Source of the DNA: Leptolyngbyaceae cyanobacterium SM1_4_3
Lineage (GTDB): Bacteria; Cyanobacteriota; Cyanobacteriia; Elainellales; Elainellaceae
NCBI GenBank assembly: GCA_012031415.1
Contig: JAAUTN010000026.1
Coordinates: 1 to 36,037 of the forward strand
Direction: 5' to 3'
DNA length: 36,037 nucleotides
A program made the position numbers and the translations under genes. Positions 17,802-25,714 of this stretch are shown piece after piece. The notes under the pieces are model-generated. The model was not told the origin of the DNA and searched no databases. It saw nothing but the letters and a program-made list of their open reading frames with translations. Each line of letters opens with the position of its first letter. The stretch's first letter is position 1.

Positions 17802-18212
17802 GAGTTACCTCTTTTGATGTCAGCATTTAGGCTGTGAAGGGACGAAGATCAAAACCTCCAGTTGAATTACTTACGATACTTAACAATTAGAGTTTAATCG
17901 TTACTGTATTTAAGATTTATATATAGACAGACATACTTAGATAGATAGATTTCTCCTTTGGCTCACTGTTTCCGCAGCGCCACACGCCTTGATTAAGACA
18001 TTTTTGGGAGATTTCCGGGAAAGAAATTATCGTATGGTCAGCAACGCTTTGGTAGAGGCGAACGGACGTTCGCCCCGAAAGGTAACTTTCTCAGGAACCT
18101 TGTGTGAACCCCACAGTGCAGGGGGAGTCACAAAAATGCTTCAGATCTGCTGCCCTATCTGCGGCCCTAATAGATTGGGCGCAGCAAAGCAAAACCCAGT
18201 AAAACTTTTCTT
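17802..18212. other. Intergenic region with small palindromes
   Basis: This 411-base stretch lies between the hybrid-kinase start and the RNase stop. It holds an AT-rich leader with short TAGA/GACA tandem units (about 17920-17951), a perfect GGCGAACG-ga-CGTTCGCC hairpin (18057-18074) of the type dispersed in cyanobacterial genomes, and a possible terminator-like pairing GCTGCCC/GGGCGCAGC (18149-18185) just after the RNase gene. An open frame at 17989-18216 runs through these repeats and does not look like a protein. Confidence 0.45.
18057..18074. repeat. Small perfect palindrome
   Basis: GGCGAACG and CGTTCGCC flank GA. This is a common intergenic palindrome type in filamentous cyanobacteria; a role is unknown. 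Confidence 0.5.
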
Positions 18213-20231
18213 CTAAGTTCCTACGGGTTGGGCTTCTCGCTCCGTAGACTCGGCAAACTGAATTACATCTTGCCGGGGATCAGCATAGGTTACTCTGACA
18301 TCGAGGCGATCGCCCAGTTCAATGGGACGGTTAAACCGCATTGCTAGCTCTAAACCCAACTCTTCCAGCAACACCAGCCCCAGGCTTTCGTGTTCTCGCA
18401 ACCAGCGCAACATCAACGCCTGCCAAACTTCCTTAGGGTGGCGACGCAAATATTCTAGCCCCCAATAGCGATTCGTCTGACGCTCAACCAGCGTTGCCTC
18501 ATAAGCGGCCGTACTCACAGCCAGCATTAGCTCTTTCATGGTCTCCGCTGGAAAGGGCAGCGCATCTCCCCGCAGATGTGCCTTGATCTGAAAATGCGCC
18601 AGCAGGTCTGTGTAGCGACGAATGGGAGAAGTCACCTGAGTGTAGTTGTCCAGCCCAAGACTGGCATGACGCAGCGGCATGATGCTCATCTCACTGCGCG
18701 GCATACAGCGCCGAATTGCACAATAGCGCACAGGCCCAGCAGGCAGCAGCATTAGCTCTTCTTCAGAAGGTAGCTCTGGCTGAGTCTGTCCCCGGTAAGG
18801 TAGAGGTAGTCCATGTTCGCGCCCATAGCGTCCCGCGACCTCGCCCGCCAAAATCATCATTTCCGCGACTAGCTGACGGGCGATCGAGTTGTCTAGAACA
18901 TCGATAGTAATCTCGTCATCCTGCACCTTGATAGAAGATTCGGGCATATGAATAGTGATTGCCCCCTGAGACTGTCGCCAGGTCTGACGGCGTTTTGCCG
19001 ACTGAGCAAGAAATTCCAATTCTGGCTCTGCCTGAACTCCCAGTTCTAAGATTTCATCTACATCCTCATAGGTGAGGCGATAGGTCGGCTTTACCTGACT
19101 GGCATGAATGCTGTAGTCTGCGATCGCCCCTTCCGAATCAAGCACCACGCCAAAACTCAGCGCCGTACAGATTCTTCCCTGGGTGAGGCTCATCGGCCCC
19201 GTTGCCAGATCCTGTGGAAACATGGGGATCATTCCAGTCGGCAGGTAGAGCGTTGTACAACGCCGACGAGCTTCTAAATCAAGCTCATCTTCCGGAGCAA
19301 TCCACCGAGTCGGGTCAGCAATATGAATCCACAGGCGCTGCTGGCCAGACTCTAAAACCTCGACGCTCAGCCCATCGTCAATCTCACGGGTACTTTCATC
19401 GTCAATGGTGTAAACCTTGAGATGGGTCAAATCTAGACGATTGGGGTCAAGGTCAGATGGAGGATCGGCTAAGCGGCGTTGAGCCATTTCTAGTACCCTG
19501 CTGGAGAACTGTGTGGGAATTTGACTACGCCGCAAAAATAGGTTTTCGTGAGGACTCCAGAGTCCGAGGTCTACCAATAGCTGAAAAGCGGCTTGGGTCG
19601 TTTCAGATCGTCCCAAAGCGGTTAAAACTTCCAGTGCAGGAGTCCGATTTTTGGCTTCTTCCCCAAAGGCAGCAAACCTTTCCAAAGCTTCAAGACGAAG
19701 GCGATCGCTATTTTGCCATTCTACCTGTTCTCGCTGGAGAGCCTGATTAGCTCTCTGCAAAAAGCCTTGCCATTCTTGAATTCGCTGAGCTTCTACTGTT
19801 AACTGGTGTTTCAGTTCTGTCACCTGCGCTTTTGAGCGAGGTTCATAAACATCTGCCTTCTGTTTGAAATAAATCCTATCTTCTGACAGCAAACAGTAGG
19901 CTGCATAACACAGCGCTGGGCTTTGATCAGAAAATAAGAGGAGCGCCATCCCAGAAGGGTCAGCCGATTCACCATCTTCGACAAGCAGTTCCCAGGCCAC
20001 CTCCAGACTGGAGGGATCAAGATAGGGCTGAACTTCTGCTCGAAAGCTAAGAATTTCACCGGGCTTGAAAGCTTGACCCGCAACGACATAAGTAAGCTGA
20101 CGAGGATGCAGCGTGTAAGGCTGTCCCCGCTCATCCACTACAACCCAGTGCTTCTTTCCCTCTGGGCGGTCTACTACTGCCAGACGGCGATCGCCATCCA
20201 GCCGAAATTCAACAAGTGTTCCCTTCTCCAT
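18213..20231 (-). CDS. RNase II/R-family exoribonuclease
   Basis: This 672-residue 3'-to-5' hydrolytic exoribonuclease degrades single-stranded RNA. An N-terminal OB-like part (1-90) and a helical linker lead to the RNB catalytic domain (about 270-580), with the acidic metal site YTIDDESTREIDDGLSVE, the HIADPTRWI segment, TTLYLPTGMIPMFP, and the conserved VTSPIRRYTDLLAHFQ. A C-terminal S1-like region follows (about 600-672, PIELGDRLDVRVTYADP). At 672 residues it is shorter than E. coli RNase R and close to the chloroplast/cyanobacterial RNase II type. It is the last gene of the rpmG-rpsR-RNase run, an arrangement known in cyanobacteria, 111 bases after rpsR. I leave the symbol empty because II and R cannot be separated here. 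Confidence 0.92.
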   Translation of the reverse strand: MEKGTLVEFRLDGDRRLAVVDRPEGKKHWVVVDERGQPYTLHPRQLTYVVAGQAFKPGEILSFRAEVQPYLDPSSLEVAWELLVEDGESADPSGMALLLFSDQSPALCYAAYCLLSEDRIYFKQKADVYEPRSKAQVTELKHQLTVEAQRIQEWQGFLQRANQALQREQVEWQNSDRLRLEALERFAAFGEEAKNRTPALEVLTALGRSETTQAAFQLLVDLGLWSPHENLFLRRSQIPTQFSSRVLEMAQRRLADPPSDLDPNRLDLTHLKVYTIDDESTREIDDGLSVEVLESGQQRLWIHIADPTRWIAPEDELDLEARRRCTTLYLPTGMIPMFPQDLATGPMSLTQGRICTALSFGVVLDSEGAIADYSIHASQVKPTYRLTYEDVDEILELGVQAEPELEFLAQSAKRRQTWRQSQGAITIHMPESSIKVQDDEITIDVLDNSIARQLVAEMMILAGEVAGRYGREHGLPLPYRGQTQPELPSEEELMLLPAGPVRYCAIRRCMPRSEMSIMPLRHASLGLDNYTQVTSPIRRYTDLLAHFQIKAHLRGDALPFPAETMKELMLAVSTAAYEATLVERQTNRYWGLEYLRRHPKEVWQALMLRWLREHESLGLVLLEELGLELAMRFNRPIELGDRLDVRVTYADPRQDVIQFAESTEREAQPVGT

Positions 20232-20342
20232 TGAGGCTTGGGGGTGAAGATATTACAAGTTAAGAGGTTAGAGGTGTGGCCACAGGTAAACAACCCGGAA
20301 ACGGTAAACAATTGATACTCGCTGCCCCAGCCCCCTAGCCTC

Positions 20343-20558
20343 TTAGCCTTCTTGGTTGACAAAAGGAAGCAAAGCCAAAATCCTTGCCCGTTTGATAGCT
20401 TGGGTCAAATCGCGCTGCTGCTTTGCAGTTAAGCCTGTAATGCGACGGGGCAAAATTTTACCGCGCTCAGTGATGAACTTCCGCAGCAAATCGACATCCT
20501 TATAGTCAATAGGATCTTCCGGCTTGATGGGTGAAACACGACGGCGATAGTAGGTCAT
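20343..20558 (-). CDS. rpsR: 30S ribosomal protein S18
   Basis: The 71-residue bS18 binds S6 and 16S rRNA in the platform of the small subunit. The sequence is complete: the motif YYRRRVSPI at the start, then [35 protein letters not shown] and a basic C-terminal helix. The start ATG at 20558 fits the family. It is co-directional with rpmG (66 bases upstream) and with the RNase gene downstream, an arrangement known in cyanobacteria and plastids. Confidence 0.98.
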   Translation of the reverse strand: MTYYRRRVSPIKPEDPIDYKDVDLLRKFITERGKILPRRITGLTAKQQRDLTQAIKRARILALLPFVNQEG

Positions 20559-20624
20559 AGGTCGATGAAATCTTTGAGATTTTGCAAGTCAATAGAGAAT
20601 TGAGTAGAGAACTAAGTGCAGGTT

Positions 20625-20813
20625 CTACTTAGTTTCTTTGTGAACCGTGTGTTTGTTGCAATGGGGGCAGAACTTTTTGAGTTCTATCCTTGCGGTTGTG
20701 TTGCGACGGTTTTTGGTGGTCGTGTAGCGAGAAACCCCTGGGGATCGCTTGTCAGGGTTAGTACGACATTCCGTACACTCTAGCGTGATGATAATCCGAA
20801 CGCCCTTAGCCAT
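20625..20813 (-). CDS. rpmG: 50S ribosomal protein L33
   Basis: The 62-residue bL33 is a small zinc-ribbon protein of the large subunit near the E site. Both Cys pairs are present (CTEC near 14-17 and CPHC near 52-55), so this is the zinc-binding C+ form. The sequence [13 protein letters not shown] and [10 protein letters not shown] match cyanobacterial L33. It is first in the rpmG-rpsR-RNase run; the RDD gene lies 48 bases upstream on the same strand and could be co-transcribed. Confidence 0.98.
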   Translation of the reverse strand: MAKGVRIIITLECTECRTNPDKRSPGVSRYTTTKNRRNTTARIELKKFCPHCNKHTVHKETK

Positions 20814-20861
20814 AATTCTACAAAATCAAATTTGCGGTAAAGAGTTAAGCACAAACCCTAA

Positions 20862-21401
20862 TTATTTCACACGACGCTTCGCTTCAGCAACCAATCTTTT
20901 GATTTTTAGGTCTAAAGAATAGCCACGCCGCGTTTGCACCACTAGAGTTCTACTAATTTGATCGTGAAATGCCTGACGCTTTACTCGGTCTGAAAAGGCG
21001 AAGCTACAGTCAAGCGGCAGCGGAATGAACAGCATCAGTGCCCAAGCGGCTCCAGAACCCAGCGTTAGCAAACTGACTAGACCCACATAAAACAACATCG
21101 CGCCCGCCCCAACTAGGGCTTCTCGCTTCAAAAGTTCCTGCAAACCAGGCGTGCCCCCTGCCCGTACATCCACTACTTTCATGTCCAGCGCCCATCGACC
21201 CAGGCTTTGCCCGTGATTTTTAGATACCCAAACGACGCGCATTCCCAACCAGACGACGATAAACACAAAGGCGACTGCGGTGATGCTGCCCCCAATCAGA
21301 GAGCTAACAATTCCGACGGCAAATAAGTCAATTAACAAAGCGGCTCCCCGCCGTTCAACTGGAACTTTGGGATAGGGAGGGGGAGTGAGGTTTGGGCGCA
21401 T
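20862..21401 (-). CDS. RDD-family membrane protein
   Basis: This 179-residue integral membrane protein has the RDD signature: an Arg near residue 18 (VPVERRGAALLIDLF), Asp at 26, and a later Asp in LDMKVVD. Four hydrophobic segments are visible (about 22-40, 42-60, 95-115, 118-135). RDD proteins are poorly characterised; some are linked to ion transport or stress tolerance. The C-terminal 40 residues are basic and cytoplasmic-like (RGYSLDLKIKRLVAEAKRRVK). The start is preceded on the other strand by a dense G-rich tandem array (21409-21435). It is 48 bases upstream of rpmG. Confidence 0.88.
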   Translation of the reverse strand: MRPNLTPPPYPKVPVERRGAALLIDLFAVGIVSSLIGGSITAVAFVFIVVWLGMRVVWVSKNHGQSLGRWALDMKVVDVRAGGTPGLQELLKREALVGAGAMLFYVGLVSLLTLGSGAAWALMLFIPLPLDCSFAFSDRVKRQAFHDQISRTLVVQTRRGYSLDLKIKRLVAEAKRRVK

Positions 21402-21408
21402 GGGAGTA

Positions 21409-21435
21409 GGGGCTAGGGGCTAGGGGCTAGGGGGG
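21409..21435 (+). repeat. G-quadruplex-forming heptamer repeat (GGGGCTA)
   Basis: Four runs of four or more G (21409-21412, 21416-21419, 21423-21426, 21430-21435) are separated by identical CTA loops. This meets the classical four-tract, short-loop rule for a stable parallel G-quadruplex on the plus strand. It sits 8 bases upstream of the minus-strand RDD start, so it lies in that gene's template strand. It also matches heptanucleotide STRR-type repeats of cyanobacteria. Confidence 0.75.
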
Positions 21436-21476
21436 TTGAGTTCTACTTTTAATACTAAAGTTTTACCTCGTTACCT

Positions 21477-21522
21477 CGTTTCCAGGCAGAGCATGGAAAT
21501 GCTGCTTTGGAGGCTCTGCCTC
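21477..21522. repeat. Degenerate copy of the GGCTCTGCC palindrome family
   Basis: GAGGC-tct-GCCTC and TTTCCA/TGGAAA pairings match elements of the array at 5543-5643. It sits in the leader upstream of moeA, in the 278 bases between the RDD and moeA starts. The rest of that region is AT-rich promoter-like DNA with a partial GACGGGCAA motif near 21590. Confidence 0.5.
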
Positions 21523-21679
21523 TTCTAAATATAAAAGTCTAAAACCCTGAGTTCCCTGTGAAATAGTCCAGATACCTGCTTGATTTAGACGGGCAAATTA
21601 AAGACTGGTAATTGGGTGCGGCAGTAGTCCTACAATTTGAGGCAGCACTGCGTCAAACGTTTTAAGAACATTTATAACT

Positions 21680-22945
21680 ATGCTGCCTGCACAACAAGCA
21701 GAAGACCTGATTTTGAGCCTGGTGAAACCACTGAATGCCCAGCAGAACTGCGAAATGATAGATTTGCTGGCGGCTTCGGGGCGAATTTTGGCAGAGTCCG
21801 TTATCGGTCAGCTTGACTTTCCCCACTGGGACAATTCGGCGATGGATGGCTATGCGGTACGGTTTGACGATGTGCAAGCTTGCACTGCTGAATCGCCTGC
21901 CGTCTTACAGGTAATTGAAGAAATTCCAGCGGGCTATGTGCCTCAGAAAACGGTGCAGGCAGGGCAGGCAGCCCGAATTTTAACGGGGTCGATGATGCCA
22001 GCGGGGGCAGATACGGTGGTGATTCAGGAGGTGACAAAACGGGAGGGCGATCGCCTCTCTATTCTCTCTGCGCCACAACCTCAAGCATTTGTCCGACATC
22101 GGGCTACTTTCTATCAATCGGGAACTCCCCTATTGCCTGCTGGGTTAACTTTGTCTGCTCCAGAAATTGCGGTCTTAGCAGCGGCTCAATGTACTCAGGT
22201 AAAGGTTTATCGCCGTCCGCGAGTCGCAATTTTATCGACTGGAAGCGAATTGGTTGAGCCGGATCAGCCTTTACAGCCCGGACAAATTGTGGACTCAAAC
22301 CAGTATGCACTAGCAGCACTGGTGGCACAGTCTGGCGCAGAGCCGCTGTTGCTGGGAATCGTGCCCGATCATCCAGAAGCGTTGAAGGGGGCGATCGCCA
22401 ATGCCATTTCTACCGCAGATTTGGTGCTATCTTCGGGCGGCGTTTCTGTAGGCGATTACGATTATGTCGATCGCATTCTTGCCGATCTGGGCGCACAGCT
22501 TCACATTCGAGCGGTTGCCGTTAAACCCGGTAAGCCCTTGACAGTAGCAACTTTTCAGAAGAATCAAACCTCTGAATCAGCAGTGCCGCTCCTTTATTTT
22601 GGTTTACCCGGAAATCCGGTTTCAGCCCTGGTTAGCTTTTGGCGCTTTGTGCAGCCTGCCCTGCGGAAACTATCTGGACAACCAGACGGATGGCGACCTG
22701 TATTTGTCGAGGGGCGATCGCTCTACCCGCTCAAGTCTGACGGAAAGCGGGAGAGCTACCTGTGGGGAAAACTGCGTCTGACTAATGGCGCTTACGAATT
22801 TCATCTAGCCACTGGCAGCCATAGTTCTGGAAACTTAATCAATTTGGCTCAAACCAACGCCCTTGCGGTTGTGCCTGTAGGTCAAACCTTGATTCCAGCC
22901 GGAGATTCCGTTCAAATCATGCAAGTAGGTTCTCCTTGTCGCTGA
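21680..22945 (+). CDS. moeA: Molybdopterin molybdotransferase MoeA
   Basis: MoeA inserts molybdate into adenylylated molybdopterin to finish molybdenum cofactor, needed for nitrate reductase in cyanobacteria. The 421-residue sequence covers all four domains. Visible landmarks are FPHWDNSAMDGYAV (about 48-61), TGSMMPAGADTVVIQE, the VAILSTGSELVEP strand, SSGGVSVGDYDYV, and the substrate-site LYFGLPGNPVSALVSFWRF. The C-terminal beta domain ends with VPVGQTLIPAGDSVQIM. The start ATG at 21680 is the first in frame and matches the family. It appears single, with promoter region 21523-21679 upstream. Confidence 0.95.
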   Translation: MLPAQQAEDLILSLVKPLNAQQNCEMIDLLAASGRILAESVIGQLDFPHWDNSAMDGYAVRFDDVQACTAESPAVLQVIEEIPAGYVPQKTVQAGQAARILTGSMMPAGADTVVIQEVTKREGDRLSILSAPQPQAFVRHRATFYQSGTPLLPAGLTLSAPEIAVLAAAQCTQVKVYRRPRVAILSTGSELVEPDQPLQPGQIVDSNQYALAALVAQSGAEPLLLGIVPDHPEALKGAIANAISTADLVLSSGGVSVGDYDYVDRILADLGAQLHIRAVAVKPGKPLTVATFQKNQTSESAVPLLYFGLPGNPVSALVSFWRFVQPALRKLSGQPDGWRPVFVEGRSLYPLKSDGKRESYLWGKLRLTNGAYEFHLATGSHSSGNLINLAQTNALAVVPVGQTLIPAGDSVQIMQVGSPCR

Positions 22946-23128
22946 TGGTTACGCTGGGAGTCTAGTGCTACTTCATCGGAAATTTGTTGAAAACAAATCA
23001 GGGAACTGATTCTAACGAGCGGTGGTCTTTCATCCTGATTAAGCTTCGGAATTCAAGTAGGCTTTGCTCATGGAATTGCTAAGCAAATTCATGCAATTTC
23101 AAAGACCTTAATACAGAGCAAGGATGCA

Positions 23129-23854
23129 ATGGTAAGATACCCGAAGGTTGAACTCATCACATTTTTTGTAAATCCTCAAAGTCGCTTCATGGTATTCCCT
23201 GGAACTGCCCGTTCATCTATTGTCTGTCTGCTGGCGCTATCCACTATGGCGGCTTTGATATTGCTGCCTGCATCGGCCCAGGCGCAATCCCCTGCTTCGC
23301 CAGACGAGGCTGAGCAACCCCTTGACGCAATTGAGGAGGGCATTACTCCTGAGTCAGATCCCGGCTCAACGGATGGTCTAGAAGAATTGCGTCCCCTCTC
23401 CCAAGACGGCAGCCTGCTCAGCATTGCTGGAGGACAGCGTTTGATGAGTGAGGCAAATGATGCGATCGCCTCTCAAGACTACGCTCTAGCCGCCCGCAAG
23501 CTTCAGGAAGCCCGTCAGGTCTTCAACCAGCTTTCTAACTTCTACCAAGAACTAGCGGCAAGCTTTTCCGGCATCGATAATCGCATTTCAGATAGCCAGC
23601 GTAGCCAAGCTTTAGAAACCGCCCAGATGCGCGACCAGGCAACCTATCAGCTAGCGCTAGTTCACCGGGCCCAAAACCAGCCTGAGCTAGCCGTACCGCT
23701 GCTGGTACAAATCATCCGCAGCCAGCAGCCCACTCGTGAGCTAGGTCAAAGAGCCTACCGTCAGTTGTTTGAGCTTGGGTTTGTAGATTCTCCCTATCCT
23801 AGAAACTCAGACGAGCCAACGTCTGCTGCTCCTGCTCCCAACGTCAACAACTAA
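23129..23854 (+). CDS. Secreted helical (TPR-like) hypothetical protein
   Basis: I do not recognise a named family. The 241-residue protein has a signal peptide: hydrophobic core IVCLLALSTMAALILLPASA followed by an AQA cleavage site. ATG 23129 has AAGGA just upstream and gives a long n-region; ATG 23189 would give a shorter, more usual signal peptide but lacks a ribosome site. The mature part begins with an acidic linker (about 50-95) and continues as helices with TPR-like spacing: LMSEANDAIASQDYALAARKLQEARQVFNQ and RDQATYQLALVHRAQNQPELAVPLLVQI. It probably lies in the periplasm and may scaffold other proteins. It is followed by bolA, 74 bases away. Confidence 0.7.
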   Translation: MVRYPKVELITFFVNPQSRFMVFPGTARSSIVCLLALSTMAALILLPASAQAQSPASPDEAEQPLDAIEEGITPESDPGSTDGLEELRPLSQDGSLLSIAGGQRLMSEANDAIASQDYALAARKLQEARQVFNQLSNFYQELAASFSGIDNRISDSQRSQALETAQMRDQATYQLALVHRAQNQPELAVPLLVQIIRSQQPTRELGQRAYRQLFELGFVDSPYPRNSDEPTSAAPAPNVNN

Positions 23855-23928
23855 ACGCTAGATTAGGCTTAAGAATCTTCCGTTTTCGTGGTTAAGACTG
23901 GTCTTTAAAGCGTTGGTAAGGAGGGTGA

Positions 23929-24189
23929 ATGATTAGCCCAAGTCAAGTTGAAGCAATGATTAAAGCTGGATTGCCCGATGCTCAGGTAGAGGTTCAAGAT
24001 CTGACGGGCGGCGGCGACCACTATCAGGTTACGGTGATCTCATCTCAGTTTGAGGGAAAGGGGCTGGTTCAGCAGCATCAGCTTGTGTACGGTGCGGTGC
24101 GACAGGCAATGTCTTCCGAGGCAATTCATGCGCTGTCCCTTAAAACCTACACCCCTCAAACCTGGCAATCTTCACGTCAGATCGTGTAA
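23929..24189 (+). CDS. BolA-family protein
   Basis: This 86-residue BolA protein acts with CGFS-type monothiol glutaredoxins, sharing a 2Fe-2S cluster in iron and redox regulation. Conserved positions are GGDHYQV (H31) and the QQHQLVYGAV segment (H50), with the C-terminal IHALSLKTYTP. A GGAGG site sits just ahead of the ATG at 23929. The glutaredoxin gene follows after 67 bases, matching the well-known BolA-Grx association. I name the family, not an exact gene symbol, because BolA subtypes are not separable here. Confidence 0.93.
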   Translation: MISPSQVEAMIKAGLPDAQVEVQDLTGGGDHYQVTVISSQFEGKGLVQQHQLVYGAVRQAMSSEAIHALSLKTYTPQTWQSSRQIV

Positions 24190-24256
24190 GTCCGCAGTTA
24201 AGCAAAAATTTAGTTCCCGTTAGTATAGAGCCAGGTAGCTATTTCTTGAAAGAATT

Positions 24257-24580
24257 ATGACTCCAGAACTGCAAGAGCGAATTGACAATCTGGTGAACCA
24301 GAACAAGATCGTTGTTTTTATGAAAGGCAACAGGCTGATGCCTCAGTGTGGCTTTTCTAACAACGTCGTGCAAATTTTGAATATGTTGGCTGTTCCCTAT
24401 GAAACGGTCGATGTGTTAGATGACTACGAAATTCGTCAAGGCATCAAAGAATACTCAAGCTGGCCCACTATTCCTCAGGTTTACATCAACGGGCAGCTTG
24501 TGGGTGGCTCTGACATTTTGATTGAGCTATACCAAAAAGGCGAGCTTCAGCAAATGGTTGAAGTAGCTCTAGCGTCTTAA
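24257..24580 (+). CDS. CGFS monothiol glutaredoxin (Grx4/GrxD type)
   Basis: The 107-residue glutaredoxin carries the CGFS active site (C31-S34) in [14 protein letters not shown], the VVFMKG strand with Lys 23, and the [20 protein letters not shown] stretch that binds glutathione. Members carry and transfer Fe-S clusters and pair with BolA, encoded just upstream. Normal length, no extra domain. A palindromic region with a terminator-like hairpin (24744-24798) lies 160 bases downstream. Confidence 0.95.
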   Translation: MTPELQERIDNLVNQNKIVVFMKGNRLMPQCGFSNNVVQILNMLAVPYETVDVLDDYEIRQGIKEYSSWPTIPQVYINGQLVGGSDILIELYQKGELQQMVEVALAS

Positions 24581-24645
24581 TTCTCTTTAGCTGGTGTAGT
24601 GCTAATCAACTCAGGTTAGGACTACAGCTATAGCGATCCTAAGAG

Positions 24646-24735
24646 TCGTGAATTAAATAAACTGTACATTTTGTGGGACGGGCATCTTGCCCGTCCGGGT
24701 GGGTGTCTCACCCACCCCACAGTTATTTAATCCAT
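24646..24735. repeat. Cloverleaf-like dispersed palindromic element
   Basis: Two perfect stem-loops, GACGGGCA-tct-TGCCCGTC and GTGGGTG-tct-CACCCAC, sit inside an outer GTGGG/CCCAC pair. That pair is in turn flanked by ATTAAATA-a-ACTGT and ACAGTTATTTAAT, which pair with one bulge. The GACGGGCATCTTGCCCGTC core recurs at 14994-15026 and 31554-31609. Confidence 0.7.
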
Positions 24736-24743
24736 GATCCTAG

Positions 24744-24798
24744 ATGATTTGTAAAAGCGCCCGCCCGGAGGGCGGGCACTCTTACAAATCATTTTTTA
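24744..24798 (+). terminator. Two-tier hairpin with T-run
   Basis: Outer arms ATGATTTGTAA (24744-24754) and TTACAAATCAT (24782-24792) enclose an inner GCCCGCCC-gga-GGGCGGGC stem. A run of Ts follows directly (24792-24797). This is a plausible rho-independent terminator for the bolA-grx transcript, or a mobile palindrome that mimics one. Confidence 0.55.
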
Positions 24799-24833
24799 AA
24801 TAGGGTTGCTATATATTGCTTAACTTGGGTGTG

Positions 24834-24880
24834 AAATTGGATGGGAATGCCACGCTCAGTACGGCACTCACATCCAATTT
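24834..24880. repeat. Imperfect 18-bp inverted repeat
   Basis: AAATTGGATGGGAATGCC (24834-24851) pairs with GGCACTCACATCCAATTT (24863-24880) with two mismatches and an 11-base loop. Confidence 0.5.
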
Positions 24881-25036
24881 GGTAATTTAAATTCAGCAAC
24901 GCCAGCCGTAGAAGGATGTGCGTAATGCTATAGAAGGTCTACTTGGGGGAGGTCAGGTTAGAGAAACTGTGAGAGAATCGTCGCAGATTTTCTTCATTTC
25001 AAGCAGTTTAGTAAGCTAATTCCCTTAAGTTTGCCC

Positions 25037-25603
25037 ATGCACCACAGTTTTTTGCTTCAAGTTGCAGCTATTCCACTCATTGTGACTGGGTTGTTGGCTG
25101 CTGTGTCCACTGCTCCGGTTGCCGCCATCGGCAATGATTATCAAACCTGTGCTAGTGAGTTGCTGGGTGCAGGCATTTCTGAGGAAGAAGCCGCTGCTGC
25201 CTGTGCGGCATCTCTCAACCCTGAAGCGCTATCTGAATGTGTAATTGAGATTGATGCGGGGACTGCGGTTGAGGCGACGGATGCGCTGTCGGGCTGTCAG
25301 CGAGTGCGTCGTCCGGAGGAGTTGTCTACTTGCGTTGTGGATATCGCTTTTGATATTGATGCCGCAGAAGGGCTGAGCGTGTTGGATTATTGCCGTCGCA
25401 GTCTGCTGCCAGAGCGTTTTTCAGAGTGTGTTGTAGGATTGCGGACTGAGGTTGGATTTCCAACGGATGAGATTCTTAATACCTGCATTGCAGCAGGCGA
25501 TCGCCCCCGTGACCTATCCCCCACTTTTATTCCTGTAACCCCCAATCAGTCTCCTATTAATCCAGATATCCGAGTGACTCCTATTCTCCCAATGGGGCAA
25601 TAA
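25037..25603 (+). CDS. Secreted four-repeat Cys-pair hypothetical protein
   Basis: I do not recognise a named family. The protein has a signal peptide (hydrophobic stretch VAAIPLIVTGLLAAVSTAPVAA). The mature part is four repeats of 28-32 residues, each with two Cys: it opens YQTCASELL, SECVIEI, STCVVDI and SECVVGL, with the second Cys near the end (AAACAA, SGCQ, DYCRR, NTCIA) and a closing Pro. The pairing suggests one disulfide per repeat in an exported helical protein. After the repeats comes a Pro-rich tail (PTFIPVTPNQSPINPDI). I use ATG 25037; the TTG at 25031 only adds two residues. No neighbour explains its role. Confidence 0.7.
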   Translation: MHHSFLLQVAAIPLIVTGLLAAVSTAPVAAIGNDYQTCASELLGAGISEEEAAAACAASLNPEALSECVIEIDAGTAVEATDALSGCQRVRRPEELSTCVVDIAFDIDAAEGLSVLDYCRRSLLPERFSECVVGLRTEVGFPTDEILNTCIAAGDRPRDLSPTFIPVTPNQSPINPDIRVTPILPMGQ

Positions 25604-25682
25604 AACGAATTGCTGAATGAGATTGCTGAATAAAAATGAAGGGTGAATTCGCAAAAGTGCTGAATGTAGCACCCCTTACCGA

Positions 25683-25703
25683 CTTCATCCCTCATCCCTC
25701 ATC
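25683..25703. repeat. Heptamer STRR-like array (CCTCATC)
   Basis: Three copies of the heptamer (the first with one mismatch) lie just past the 3' end of the TPR gene. The same heptamer occurs inverted at 27650-27677 and direct at 27927-27954. Confidence 0.65.
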
Positions 25704-25714
25704 CTCTACCCCCC

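Larger units (their letters stand above)
24581..25036. other. Intergenic region packed with palindromes
   Basis: This is 456 bases with no gene, between the glutaredoxin and the Cys-repeat protein. It holds three stacked inverted-repeat elements (24646-24735, 24744-24792, 24834-24880) and a final AT-rich leader before 25037. No promoter motif is clear enough to annotate. Confidence 0.6.

Noticed and set aside
17989-18216. 75-residue plus-strand open frame after the hybrid kinase region
   Set aside because: It runs through a palindrome and the RNase downstream hairpin, has no ribosome site and no protein-like composition.
24646-24880. Possible CRISPR-like repeats
   Set aside because: The repeats are palindromes of different sequence with no constant-length spacers and no cas gene nearby.
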